Origin: Actinomycetes bacterium
GTDB taxonomy: Bacteria; Actinomycetota; Acidimicrobiia; Acidimicrobiales; Bog-793
Direction: 5' to 3'
DNA: 6,338 nt
NCBI GenBank assembly: GCA_021823365.1
Contig: JAKAOD010000191.1
Coordinates: 1-6,338 of the forward strand
A model generated the notes under the pieces. That model did no database searches. It was given only the letters and a program-made list of their open reading frames with translations, and had not been told where the DNA came from. This document shows positions 1 through 5,329 of this stretch, piece by piece. How positions within the stretch are numbered: the first letter of the stretch is position 1; each line of letters begins with the position of its first letter. Made by a program: the position numbers and the translations under genes.

Positions 1-3
1 AGG

Positions 4-297
4 GCTCGGACAGCGAGCACGGCGACGGGAAAGGTGTGCCTCGACCCCAGTAGAGCATGGGCAAGAGCGAGCTACCGACTCCGCCGTGTGGCCCGTGCCG
101 GATGGGCAGCCAGCCGGTCTGTCCGAGCAGCGGACGAGGGAGCCCCGACCCCGCAAGGCCAGAGGGCAGCCGCAGCGGCGGCAGAGGACCCGACCGGCCG
201 AGCGGAAACCTCGGGGCGACCAGGTGACCCAAGACCGTTCGGGGCCACCCGCGAGGCGGGACTCAGTTCCGCTGAGTGTGTAGGAACGGTGCATCAC
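4..297 (+). ncRNA. Candidate structured RNA, family unassigned
   Basis: No convincing protein gene covers the first 293 bases, but many compatible helices can be drawn. The 5' domain has a perfect 10-bp long-range pairing (4-13 with 119-128). It encloses a helix starting with no spacer (14-20 with 36-43, C40 bulged) and an 8-bp helix (55-62 with 91-98) containing one U-G pair. A hairpin follows at 198-202/210-214, whose loop contains GAAA. The 3' domain is a three-way junction: 234-240 pairs with 284-290 (7 bp) around two abutting hairpins, 248-260 and 261-277. A 4-bp helix (224-227 with 294-297) may close it. The U-G pair and the GAAA loop favour the plus strand. I recognise no RNase P, tmRNA, SRP or rRNA signatures. 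A group II intron or other ribozyme fragment, or an elaborate 3' UTR of the minus-strand transporter gene, remains possible. The 5' end may lie outside the window. A 10-bp GC-rich pairing alone could arise by chance at the percent level; it is the combination that argues for structure. Confidence 0.4.
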
Positions 298-1571
298 GGG
301 ACGGAGTCGGCCCTGAGGAGCTCTTCGGCCCCGATCGGCCAGTCGACTCCCGCCTCAGCCCGGGTCCTGCCGGCCGGGCTCCGGAGAAGCAGCCTCCGAC
401 CGTAGAGGAGCACGACAGCTGCCAAGAACGCCGCGGCGGCATCGGCCGACCAGGCATCGGCGAAGGAACCGTGCGTCGCGAGGAGGCCGAAGCCCAGCGG
501 ACCGACGACGCCCGCCAGGCGGCCGCTCACCTGGGTGATGGAAGTGGCACGCGCCGGGGCCTCGGGGTGGCTCCTCACGACCGCGAAGACGAACAGCCCA
601 TTCCAGCCCCATCCCGCAGCGAAGGCCACTACCGCCCCGCCGATGAGCAGCGCGTGCATGTCGCGCGCCACGCCGATCGCGAGCACTGCGTAGCCCACGC
701 TGCCCACTCCGAGCATGGTGGCAACGACCCGAAGGTGCGCCCGGCCCCTTCGGTCGGCGCGGGCGCCCGTGATCACCCGCACGGAGGCGGCGATCGCCGC
801 TCCCAGCGCGGCAAGCAGGCCGGCGCCGCCCTTCGAGATCCTCGCGTGCACCGCAGAGGTGACGATGAATGCCGTGAGACCGGTGGCGGCGAAGACTCCG
901 AGCCCGAATCCGACGGCGAGGACGATGAGCGGGAAGCGCGCGCCACCGGGCGTGGGTTGGGGAACGCGACGTGCTCGGCGTTCGGCAAGGCTGACGCGCG
1001 GCCGAGGAAGCAGGGCGGCGGCGAGGGCGGCGAGGGCGGCAGCTATCGCGAACGCCGCCCGCCAGCCGATGGTGAGTGCCAGGACGGGGACGGCGAGGCC
1101 CCCGAGCGCCGCCGCCGAGGGCACCGACGCCTGCTTCACGCCGAAGGCGAGGCCTTGGCGGGCGCTCGGCATACGCCGCGCCAGGAACAGGTTGGTCGCG
1201 GGCTGGATGGCTGAGCTCGCAAAGCCTGCAGCAGCGAGCAGGGCCGCCAGCGCGAGCCAAGAGTTGGCAAATGCTGCGATCAGGCCGAGCGTGGCAGCGG
1301 CCGCCGGCGTCGCGACCCGCATGACCCGGATGCCGCCCACTCTCTCCGCCAGCCGCCCGAACGGCAGGGACCCCACCGCCGCTGCCAGGTAGTAGAGAGA
1401 GACAGCTCCGCCCAGGGCGGAGGTGCCGAAGTGAAGCGACGTCCGCATCTGGACCGCGAGCGTTCCGACGAGGAACACTGCCAGCGACCCCGCAACCGAC
1501 GCGGCCATCGCTGCAGCGACGTCGCTCCTCACCGGGGAAGGAGCGTGGCTCGCAGCCCGCTGCCGCATCAC
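294..1571 (-). CDS. Major facilitator superfamily transporter
   Basis: This encodes a 425-residue, alanine-rich polytopic protein of normal length for a 12-helix MFS carrier. The first helix begins near residue 17. The MFS motif A loop between helices 2 and 3 is visible at 72-82 (GRLAERVGGIR), with a degenerate repeat in the second half at about 269-279 (GARADRRGRAH). Conserved-looking segments include GVKQASVPSAAALGG (144-158) and a glycine/tryptophan-rich helix around 319-330, as in drug or small-molecule MFS proteins of actinomycetes. A hydrophilic linker at about 190-212 separates the two six-helix halves. It acts in the cytoplasmic membrane, presumably as a proton-coupled carrier; the substrate cannot be told. 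The start is GTG at 1571 followed directly by ATG at 1568. An in-frame TAG lies three codons upstream of the GTG, so the gene cannot extend further. It is divergent from purE. Its stop codon lies inside the helices of the candidate RNA at the left edge, which could equally serve as its terminator. Confidence 0.9.
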   Translation of the reverse strand: MMRQRAASHAPSPVRSDVAAAMAASVAGSLAVFLVGTLAVQMRTSLHFGTSALGGAVSLYYLAAAVGSLPFGRLAERVGGIRVMRVATPAAAATLGLIAAFANSWLALAALLAAAGFASSAIQPATNLFLARRMPSARQGLAFGVKQASVPSAAALGGLAVPVLALTIGWRAAFAIAAALAALAAALLPRPRVSLAERRARRVPQPTPGGARFPLIVLAVGFGLGVFAATGLTAFIVTSAVHARISKGGAGLLAALGAAIAASVRVITGARADRRGRAHLRVVATMLGVGSVGYAVLAIGVARDMHALLIGGAVVAFAAGWGWNGLFVFAVVRSHPEAPARATSITQVSGRLAGVVGPLGFGLLATHGSFADAWSADAAAAFLAAVVLLYGRRLLLRSPAGRTRAEAGVDWPIGAEELLRADSVP

Positions 1572-1684
1572 CTCAAGCTAGGCGTATGAGCAGCCCATGG
1601 TCACATCCGAACCCTGCCGGCGGTCGAGAGCGTCACCTGGTCGCGAATACGCTGCCGGGGGCTCACCGGACAGGAGGTGCTGCG
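1572..1684. promoter_or_regulatory. Divergent intergenic region of the transporter and purE
   Basis: These 113 bases separate two divergent genes and must hold the promoter of each unless transcription enters from elsewhere. I see no convincing -35/-10 pair on either strand. The only clear signal is the purE ribosome-binding site at its right end. CACCT at 1634-1638 could pair with AGGTG of that site, but the match is too short to call a regulatory structure. I see no purine riboswitch or clear operator palindrome. Confidence 0.35.
1672..1679 (+). promoter_or_regulatory. Ribosome-binding site that fixes the purE start
   Basis: AGGAGGTG lies five bases before the ATG at 1685 and is a near-perfect anti-16S match. 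It selects this ATG over the in-frame ATG at 1586, whose extra 33 residues do not resemble any part of PurE. Confidence 0.85.
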
Positions 1685-2131
1685 ATGCGGGTCGCCGTTC
1701 TCATGGGTTCGGCCAGCGACCGGGACAAGATGGCCCCGGCTCTCGCCATGCTCGAGCGCTTCGGCGTGGGCGCGACCGAGCACGTGCTGTCCGCCCATCG
1801 CAATCCGGACGAGGTGGGAGACTTCGCCCGGCGGGCGCGGGACGCGGGGTACGCGGCGCTGATCTGCGGTGCCGGCATGGCGGCGCACCTCGCCGGGGTG
1901 GTGGCCGCACATACGACGTTGCCGGTGGTGGGGGTTCCCCTCTCAGGCGGCCCGCTGCACGGTGTCGACGCGCTCTATGCCACGGTGCAGATGCCCTCGG
2001 GAGTCCCTGTCGCCACCGTCGCGGTGGACGGCGCGGCCAACGCGGCGATCCTCGTGGTCGAGATGCTGGCGATCGCGGACGCCGAACTGGTGAAGAAGCT
2101 CGAGGAGTTCCGTGCAGGGGGCGCCCGATGA
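1685..2131 (+). CDS. purE: N5-carboxyaminoimidazole ribonucleotide mutase (PurE)
   Basis: PurE converts N5-CAIR to CAIR in de novo purine synthesis in the cytoplasm, normally after PurK. The 148-residue length is usual for a stand-alone class I PurE. Visible motifs are the phosphate-binding MGSASD (7-12), SAHR (36-39) with the catalytic-site histidine, the GAG.AAHL segment (62-69), GVPL (83-86) and QMPSGVPVATV (102-112). The GAGGAAHLPG stretch of E. coli PurE reads GAGMAAHLAG here, a change also recalled from other bacterial PurE proteins, so the assignment is not in doubt. The pyridinium-dicarboxylate synthase LarB has a PurE-like domain, but this protein lacks the LarB N-terminal part, so it is not a cofactor gene for the LarA-like protein nearby. 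No purK is in the window. A small membrane-protein gene follows after 45 bases and may be cotranscribed. Confidence 0.93.
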   Translation: MRVAVLMGSASDRDKMAPALAMLERFGVGATEHVLSAHRNPDEVGDFARRARDAGYAALICGAGMAAHLAGVVAAHTTLPVVGVPLSGGPLHGVDALYATVQMPSGVPVATVAVDGAANAAILVVEMLAIADAELVKKLEEFRAGGAR

Positions 2132-2138
2132 TGCCGCG

Positions 2139-2170
2139 CGATCGGTGCTGACTCCTCCGATCGGGGAGGG
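2139..2170 (+). promoter_or_regulatory. Two competing hairpins ahead of a small membrane-protein gene
   Basis: CGATCGG (2139-2145) and CCGATCG (2157-2163) form a perfect 7-bp stem with an 11-base loop, starting seven bases after the purE stop. An overlapping alternative pairs CCTCC (2154-2158) with GGAGG (2165-2169), which is the probable ribosome-binding site of the next gene. The two structures share 2157-2158 and cannot coexist. The first leaves the ribosome site free and the second hides it. The pairings are seen directly; a switching role is an inference. The first stem could also be a weak attenuator. Confidence 0.4.
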
Positions 2171-2176
2171 CGCAGG

Positions 2177-2440
2177 ATGAAGCCAATCACGATCTACGGC
2201 GTCGTCGTGCTCGTGCTCATGATGTCTGCCTACGCGCTCGAGCACCGGGGGCGACGCTTCGTGCTCGCTTTCGCGGCGGGCTGTGCGCTCTCGTCCAGCT
2301 ACGGCTTCCTGTCGGGTGCATGGCCCTTCGGTGCCGTCGAAGCGATCTGGTGCGTCGTGGCGCTCCGGCGCTACGCCTCACCACTGTCGGAGCGCTCGAA
2401 CGGTCGGGGTGGCGCTGAGCTCGATCCCCCGGCCTCCTAG
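2177..2440 (+). CDS. Small two-helix membrane protein, unknown function
   Basis: This encodes 87 residues starting at ATG, with GGGGAGGG (2163-2170) six bases upstream as ribosome-binding site. Two hydrophobic segments are visible: about 4-20 (ITIYGVVVLVLMMSAYA) and about 27-46. A third, weaker hydrophobic stretch at 50-64 (PFGAVEAIWCVVALR) is probably membrane-associated. The C-terminal 20 residues are polar and look disordered. The order of a first helix, a charged EHRGRR turn, a second helix with SSSYGFLSGAWPFG, then an aromatic helix ending in RR resembles small uncharacterised proteins I recall from several bacterial phyla. This supports a real gene, although I cannot name the family with certainty. 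It follows purE by 45 bases on the same strand and probably shares its transcript. No enzymatic motif is present. Confidence 0.75.
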   Translation: MKPITIYGVVVLVLMMSAYALEHRGRRFVLAFAAGCALSSSYGFLSGAWPFGAVEAIWCVVALRRYASPLSERSNGRGGAELDPPAS

Positions 2441-2465
2441 CCGGCGGCCGCGGTCGTCGTCCGTC

Positions 2466-2669
2466 TCAGGTCCAGTGCATGTAGACGACACCGAGCACGA
2501 AGCCGACGGCGATGCACAGCCCGGCGAGCGTCGAGCTTGCGCGGCCGCCCCGGGAGCCACGACCCGCGGCCGCGGCGAGCATGATGAGCAGCCCTCCGAT
2601 TGCACCGATGATGAAGCCGACCTCGCCGATGCGTCTCGCAGTGCTTGCGGCAAGCGCGAGCAGTCCCAT
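2466..2669 (-). CDS. Small two-helix membrane protein, unknown function
   Basis: This encodes a 67-residue hydrophobic protein with two predicted membrane helices, about 17-36 (VGFIIGAIGGLLIMLAAAAG) and about 47-64 (TLAGLCIAVGFVLGVVYM), joined by a short basic Gly/Arg/Ser loop. The alternation of hydrophobic blocks with a positive loop is typical of real small membrane proteins and unlikely in a shadow frame. No Shine-Dalgarno precedes the ATG at 2669, and the bases just upstream are pyrimidine-rich on this strand, so it may be leaderless or weakly translated. It is convergent with the preceding membrane-protein gene (25 bases between stops). It lies beyond the hairpin that ends the acyltransferase operon and could be a read-through member of that operon. 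No family is recognised. Confidence 0.55.
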   Translation of the reverse strand: MGLLALAASTARRIGEVGFIIGAIGGLLIMLAAAAGRGSRGGRASSTLAGLCIAVGFVLGVVYMHWT

Positions 2670-2715
2670 CGCTGGGAGGGTAGCACCGCAGGGATCCTCG
2701 AGGCCATGGCTGTGC

Positions 2716-2732
2716 GGGCAGCACCGCTGCCC
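2716..2732 (-). terminator. Hairpin at the end of the dehydrogenase-LarA-acyltransferase operon
   Basis: GGGCAGC and GCTGCCC form a perfect 7-bp stem with a 3-base loop, beginning three bases after the acyltransferase TAA stop in the direction of transcription. There is no T tract, which is common for terminators in high-GC actinomycetes, so it may terminate or simply protect the 3' end. Confidence 0.5.
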
Positions 2733-2735
2733 CCG

Positions 2736-3743
2736 TTACCAGGGCTTCCAGCTCGAGATCGGCTTCTGGGGGCGCTCGGCGCGCCGGCTGTCGGGGAGCT
2801 CCCACGCCCGCCGCCAGGGCGCGACGTCGGGTCCGCGGGGATCCGGCGTGAGCCCGGCTGCCGCCCTCCTCCGCGCCGACCACCAGTCGGTCTCGGCCTC
2901 GTCGGCGAGCGCGGCGACGGACGCCTCGATCCGGGCGGCGAAGCGACGGGCGTCCTCCTCGCGCCCGGACGCCGCAGCTGCGAGCGGCCAGAGGGGGGTG
3001 CCGATGCGGACCTCGACCCTGCCGGGGCGGAGGCGGTTGCGCCCTTTCGGCAGGATCGGCCGGACGCCGTGGAGGTGGACCGGGACGACGGGGACGGAGC
3101 AGCGCTTCGCGAGGTAGGCAGCGCCCCCGTGGAACTCCTGCCCCCAGCCGTCCTGGGAGCGCCCTCCTTCGGGGTAGATGACGAGGCTCCAGCCGTCGTC
3201 GATGAGCTTGGCCGCGAGGTCGGCGCCACGGCGCGAGATGCGGGCGCGCTCGACGGGGATCGTCCCGAGCCAGAGGGACCACAGGTCTCCCTTCCAGCGG
3301 CGGTCGAAGAAGTAGTCGGCCGCCGCGGCGACGACGCTCTTGCGGCGGAAGCGGGCGGGGAGCGCCGAGAGCACGATCGCCGTGTCGAGATGGCTGGAGT
3401 GATTGGCGGCGAAGATCGCCGGCCCTTCCAGCGCGTCGAGCTGGTCCGCGCCGAGAATCGTCGGCGGCGCGACGGCGCGCACGAACGGGCGCGTCACCCC
3501 CTCGACCAGCACGGCGCGCGCCGCTCGGGCGGCGGGCGTGCGAGACCAGGCGGTGTCGTAGTCTGCCCCGACGTTGCGCCGCGGCACGGGCCGCTCGACG
3601 CTGCCGGGCCAGGTCGGGGCGCGGACGACAGCCGACAGCGTGCGGGTCGCGCCGCCGGCGCGGCTGCGGGCGCGCTCGACGAGCCGGCGCGCGGCGAGCG
3701 GCGAGAGCTTCGTCGACGCCGGGGCTCCGCCCGCAGGGCTCAC
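2736..3743 (-). CDS. PlsC-type lysophospholipid/glycerol-phosphate acyltransferase family protein
   Basis: This encodes 335 residues from a GTG at 3743 that overlaps the preceding gene's stop as GTGA. The frame stays open far upstream, but only inside the LarA-like gene, so that part is not coding. The acyltransferase core is clear: motif I NHSSHLD with the H-X4-D catalytic pair H115/D120; a block at 131-146 (RFRRKSVVAAAADYFF); motif III YPEGGRS (190-196), where EGGRS replaces the more usual EGTRS; and motif IV VPVVPVHLHG (217-226). These place it in the PlsC/LPLAT superfamily, which moves acyl groups from acyl-CoA or acyl-ACP onto lysophospholipids or related alcohols at the inner face of the membrane. 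No strong membrane helix is visible. The first 90 or so residues are basic and of unknown role, and the C-terminal 50 are polar and rich in Trp, Arg and Pro. It is the last gene of the operon. The acceptor is unknown; given its neighbours it need not be glycerol-phosphate. Confidence 0.88.
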   Translation of the reverse strand: MSPAGGAPASTKLSPLAARRLVERARSRAGGATRTLSAVVRAPTWPGSVERPVPRRNVGADYDTAWSRTPAARAARAVLVEGVTRPFVRAVAPPTILGADQLDALEGPAIFAANHSSHLDTAIVLSALPARFRRKSVVAAAADYFFDRRWKGDLWSLWLGTIPVERARISRRGADLAAKLIDDGWSLVIYPEGGRSQDGWGQEFHGGAAYLAKRCSVPVVPVHLHGVRPILPKGRNRLRPGRVEVRIGTPLWPLAAAASGREEDARRFAARIEASVAALADEAETDWWSARRRAAAGLTPDPRGPDVAPWRRAWELPDSRRAERPQKPISSWKPW

Positions 3744-5329
3744 GTGACCTCGCTCATGAAGACCGGCGGGTTGTGGATGTGGGTGATGGTCGGGTCGCGG
3801 CCGACGACGTCCTCGGCCATCTCGAAGGCGTCGGCGAAGGTGGAAGCCGGCTTGAAGCCCATCCGGCGGACGGCGGCGCGGTCGCCACCGACGATGATCA
3901 CCTGGCCCAGGTGCTGGAGGGCATGGGCGCCCCAGTACCACATGTAGAAGGGATGCACGCCGTGGTAGGCGTGAGAGGTCCGGTAGAGATGGATGTACCA
4001 GGGGTCGGTTGCGAAGCTTTCCTCGTACTTCGCCTCGATCTCGAGCGGGTCGGTCGTCTCGGCGAGGACCTGCTCGAAGAAGTCGATGTAGCTCGGGTGC
4101 TGCACGGGGTCGAAGGCCCAGGGCGTCGGGTGGGAGATGATCAGGACCCCGCCCTCGCGCACGAGAGGCTTTCCCCGGTACATGTTGAAGAAGTAGCCGA
4201 GGCCGAGGCAGGAGACGAGGATCGGGTTCATCACGGAGTTGACGTTGTAGGGGCCCAGGTAGGGCAGGCCCATCGTGAGCACGTCGCTCTGGCCCTCGAC
4301 CTGGACGAGCTGCTGCCGGTACAGGTTGGCGAGCGTCAGGTCGTGCACCGCCTCCACCTCCCCGGCCTGCACCGAGGCGAGGGCGTGGGGGGAGCGGATC
4401 GAGTGGAAGATCTGGCGCGCGAGCGCCGGCGGCGTCCGCTCGAGGGCGGCGCGCGTCCCGTGGAACCCGGCGCGGTCCCGCAGCGTCCACTCCCACTCGC
4501 GCCGCTGGAGGAAGGAGAAGCTCGAGGGGAACGTGTCGAGGTTGAGCGTCGTCTCGATCTGGAAGATCCGCACACCGGCGTCGGCGATCAGCCGCCCCAT
4601 GCGCCAGTTCGAGCTGTGGAGCTCGCTGTGGTGCCGGTCCATGAACGAGCGGCTGTGCTGCATCGCCCGGACGTTGTGGTGGTGGCGGATGCTGCGGTAG
4701 CTGGCGAGGCCGGTGGCGACGGACTTGTGGCCGCCGTCCATCGGGACGAGGGTGATGTTGACGTAGACGAGGAGGTCGCTCTCGGCGGCCCGCCGGCTGA
4801 TCTCGACGTCCTCGCCCTGGTCGGTGAGGCCGAGGTGGACCATCGCGTCCGGGTCCTCGGCGTCGTGCTGGCGCAGCAGGCCGTGGGGCGCGAAGGCGTC
4901 GAAGATCCTCGAGCCGAGGGCGTGGCGCAGCTCGTCGTCGGTCATCCGCCGGTGCAGCGCGAGCGCGGCGATGAGCACGACGTCGTCGACACCGCCGGCG
5001 GCGGCGGCGTCGAGGACGGCGCCGATCACCCGCTCGCGCGTGTCCGGCGCGCGCATCGGCGGGAGGGGGAGCGAGACGTCGTCGAAGGCGATCGTCAGCT
5101 TCATTCCCGGCCTGAGCAGCGCCGAGAGCGGTGGCGAGCCGCCGACGGGGTGCTCGAGCGCATGGCGGATCGCGGCGTCGGGGTCGGCGAGGGCCGGGAC
5201 CGGCTCGGGTGGGTAGACGACGCGGGTGCCGACCGGGAAGCGCTCCTGGCGGAAGCCGTCGCCGTGCCAGAGCATCGTCGGGGGGGTGGAGCGGTCGACC
5301 TCGAGCACGAACCCCGGTCTCGGACTCAA
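3740..5329 (-). CDS. LarA-like nickel-pincer enzyme (lactate racemase superfamily, DUF2088)
   Basis: This encodes 529 residues, about 100 longer than lactate racemase. N-terminal domain landmarks: FDDVSLPLPP (82-91) where LarA has DHTRP, LIAALALHRRMT (119-130), RQHD (153-156), DGGHKSV (198-204) and GLASYRSIRHHHN (207-219). H126, K202 and H218 match L. plantarum H108 (acid/base), K184 (cofactor tether) and H200 (nickel ligand) in both motif and spacing (76 and 16 residues). No histidine stands in place of H174, and the YQ..K lactate-binding motif is missing from the C-terminal domain, where 390-400 (REGGVLIISH) and 475-483 (GQVIIVGGD) mark its core. The family binds the NPN cofactor and moves hydride at an alpha-hydroxy carbon; the substrate here is unknown. 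The start is TTG at 5329, overlapping the dehydrogenase stop as TTGA with GGAGG seven bases upstream. GTG at 5308 and ATG at 5275 are alternatives, but residues before the ATG (VLEVDRSTPPT) look conserved. The next gene overlaps by four bases. Confidence 0.87.
   Translation of the reverse strand: MSPRPGFVLEVDRSTPPTMLWHGDGFRQERFPVGTRVVYPPEPVPALADPDAAIRHALEHPVGGSPPLSALLRPGMKLTIAFDDVSLPLPPMRAPDTRERVIGAVLDAAAAGGVDDVVLIAALALHRRMTDDELRHALGSRIFDAFAPHGLLRQHDAEDPDAMVHLGLTDQGEDVEISRRAAESDLLVYVNITLVPMDGGHKSVATGLASYRSIRHHHNVRAMQHSRSFMDRHHSELHSSNWRMGRLIADAGVRIFQIETTLNLDTFPSSFSFLQRREWEWTLRDRAGFHGTRAALERTPPALARQIFHSIRSPHALASVQAGEVEAVHDLTLANLYRQQLVQVEGQSDVLTMGLPYLGPYNVNSVMNPILVSCLGLGYFFNMYRGKPLVREGGVLIISHPTPWAFDPVQHPSYIDFFEQVLAETTDPLEIEAKYEESFATDPWYIHLYRTSHAYHGVHPFYMWYWGAHALQHLGQVIIVGGDRAAVRRMGFKPASTFADAFEMAEDVVGRDPTITHIHNPPVFMSEVT

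Noticed and set aside
57..227. Possible 56-residue plus-strand protein with CGPC and other cysteines
   Set aside because: No ribosome-binding site precedes the ATG, the composition is Gly/Pro/Ser/Arg-rich, and the same bases form long helices better explained as RNA.
1..293. RNase P RNA, tmRNA or rRNA fragment
   Set aside because: I looked for GAGGAAAGTCC and ACAGAA blocks (RNase P), the tRNA-like ends of tmRNA, and familiar rRNA segments on both strands and found none; the AAGAGC stretch at 63-68 alone is not enough.
1014..1040. Short tandem repeat based on GGCGAGGGC
   Set aside because: It encodes the Ala-Ala-Leu pattern of a transporter membrane helix and reflects codon choice, not a separate repeat element.
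276..1214. Long plus-strand open frame of 312 codons opposite the transporter gene
   Set aside because: Its translation is low-complexity Arg/Gly/Glu/Asp-rich sequence without domains, and it mirrors a clear MFS protein on the other strand; it is a high-GC shadow frame.
1685..2131. LarB-like cofactor gene for the nearby LarA-like enzyme
   Set aside because: The protein has the length and motifs of stand-alone PurE and lacks the LarB N-terminal region.
2283..3947. Plus-strand open frame of 554 codons spanning several genes
   Set aside because: It crosses the 3' end of the small membrane-protein gene, both intergenic gaps and the acyltransferase gene, and has biased Arg/Pro/Gly composition; it is open only because stops are rare at this GC content.
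3744..4496. Upstream extension of the acyltransferase frame by 251 codons
   Set aside because: This part is Arg/Pro-rich and lies entirely inside the LarA-like gene in another frame; the GTG overlapping the LarA-like stop is the natural start.
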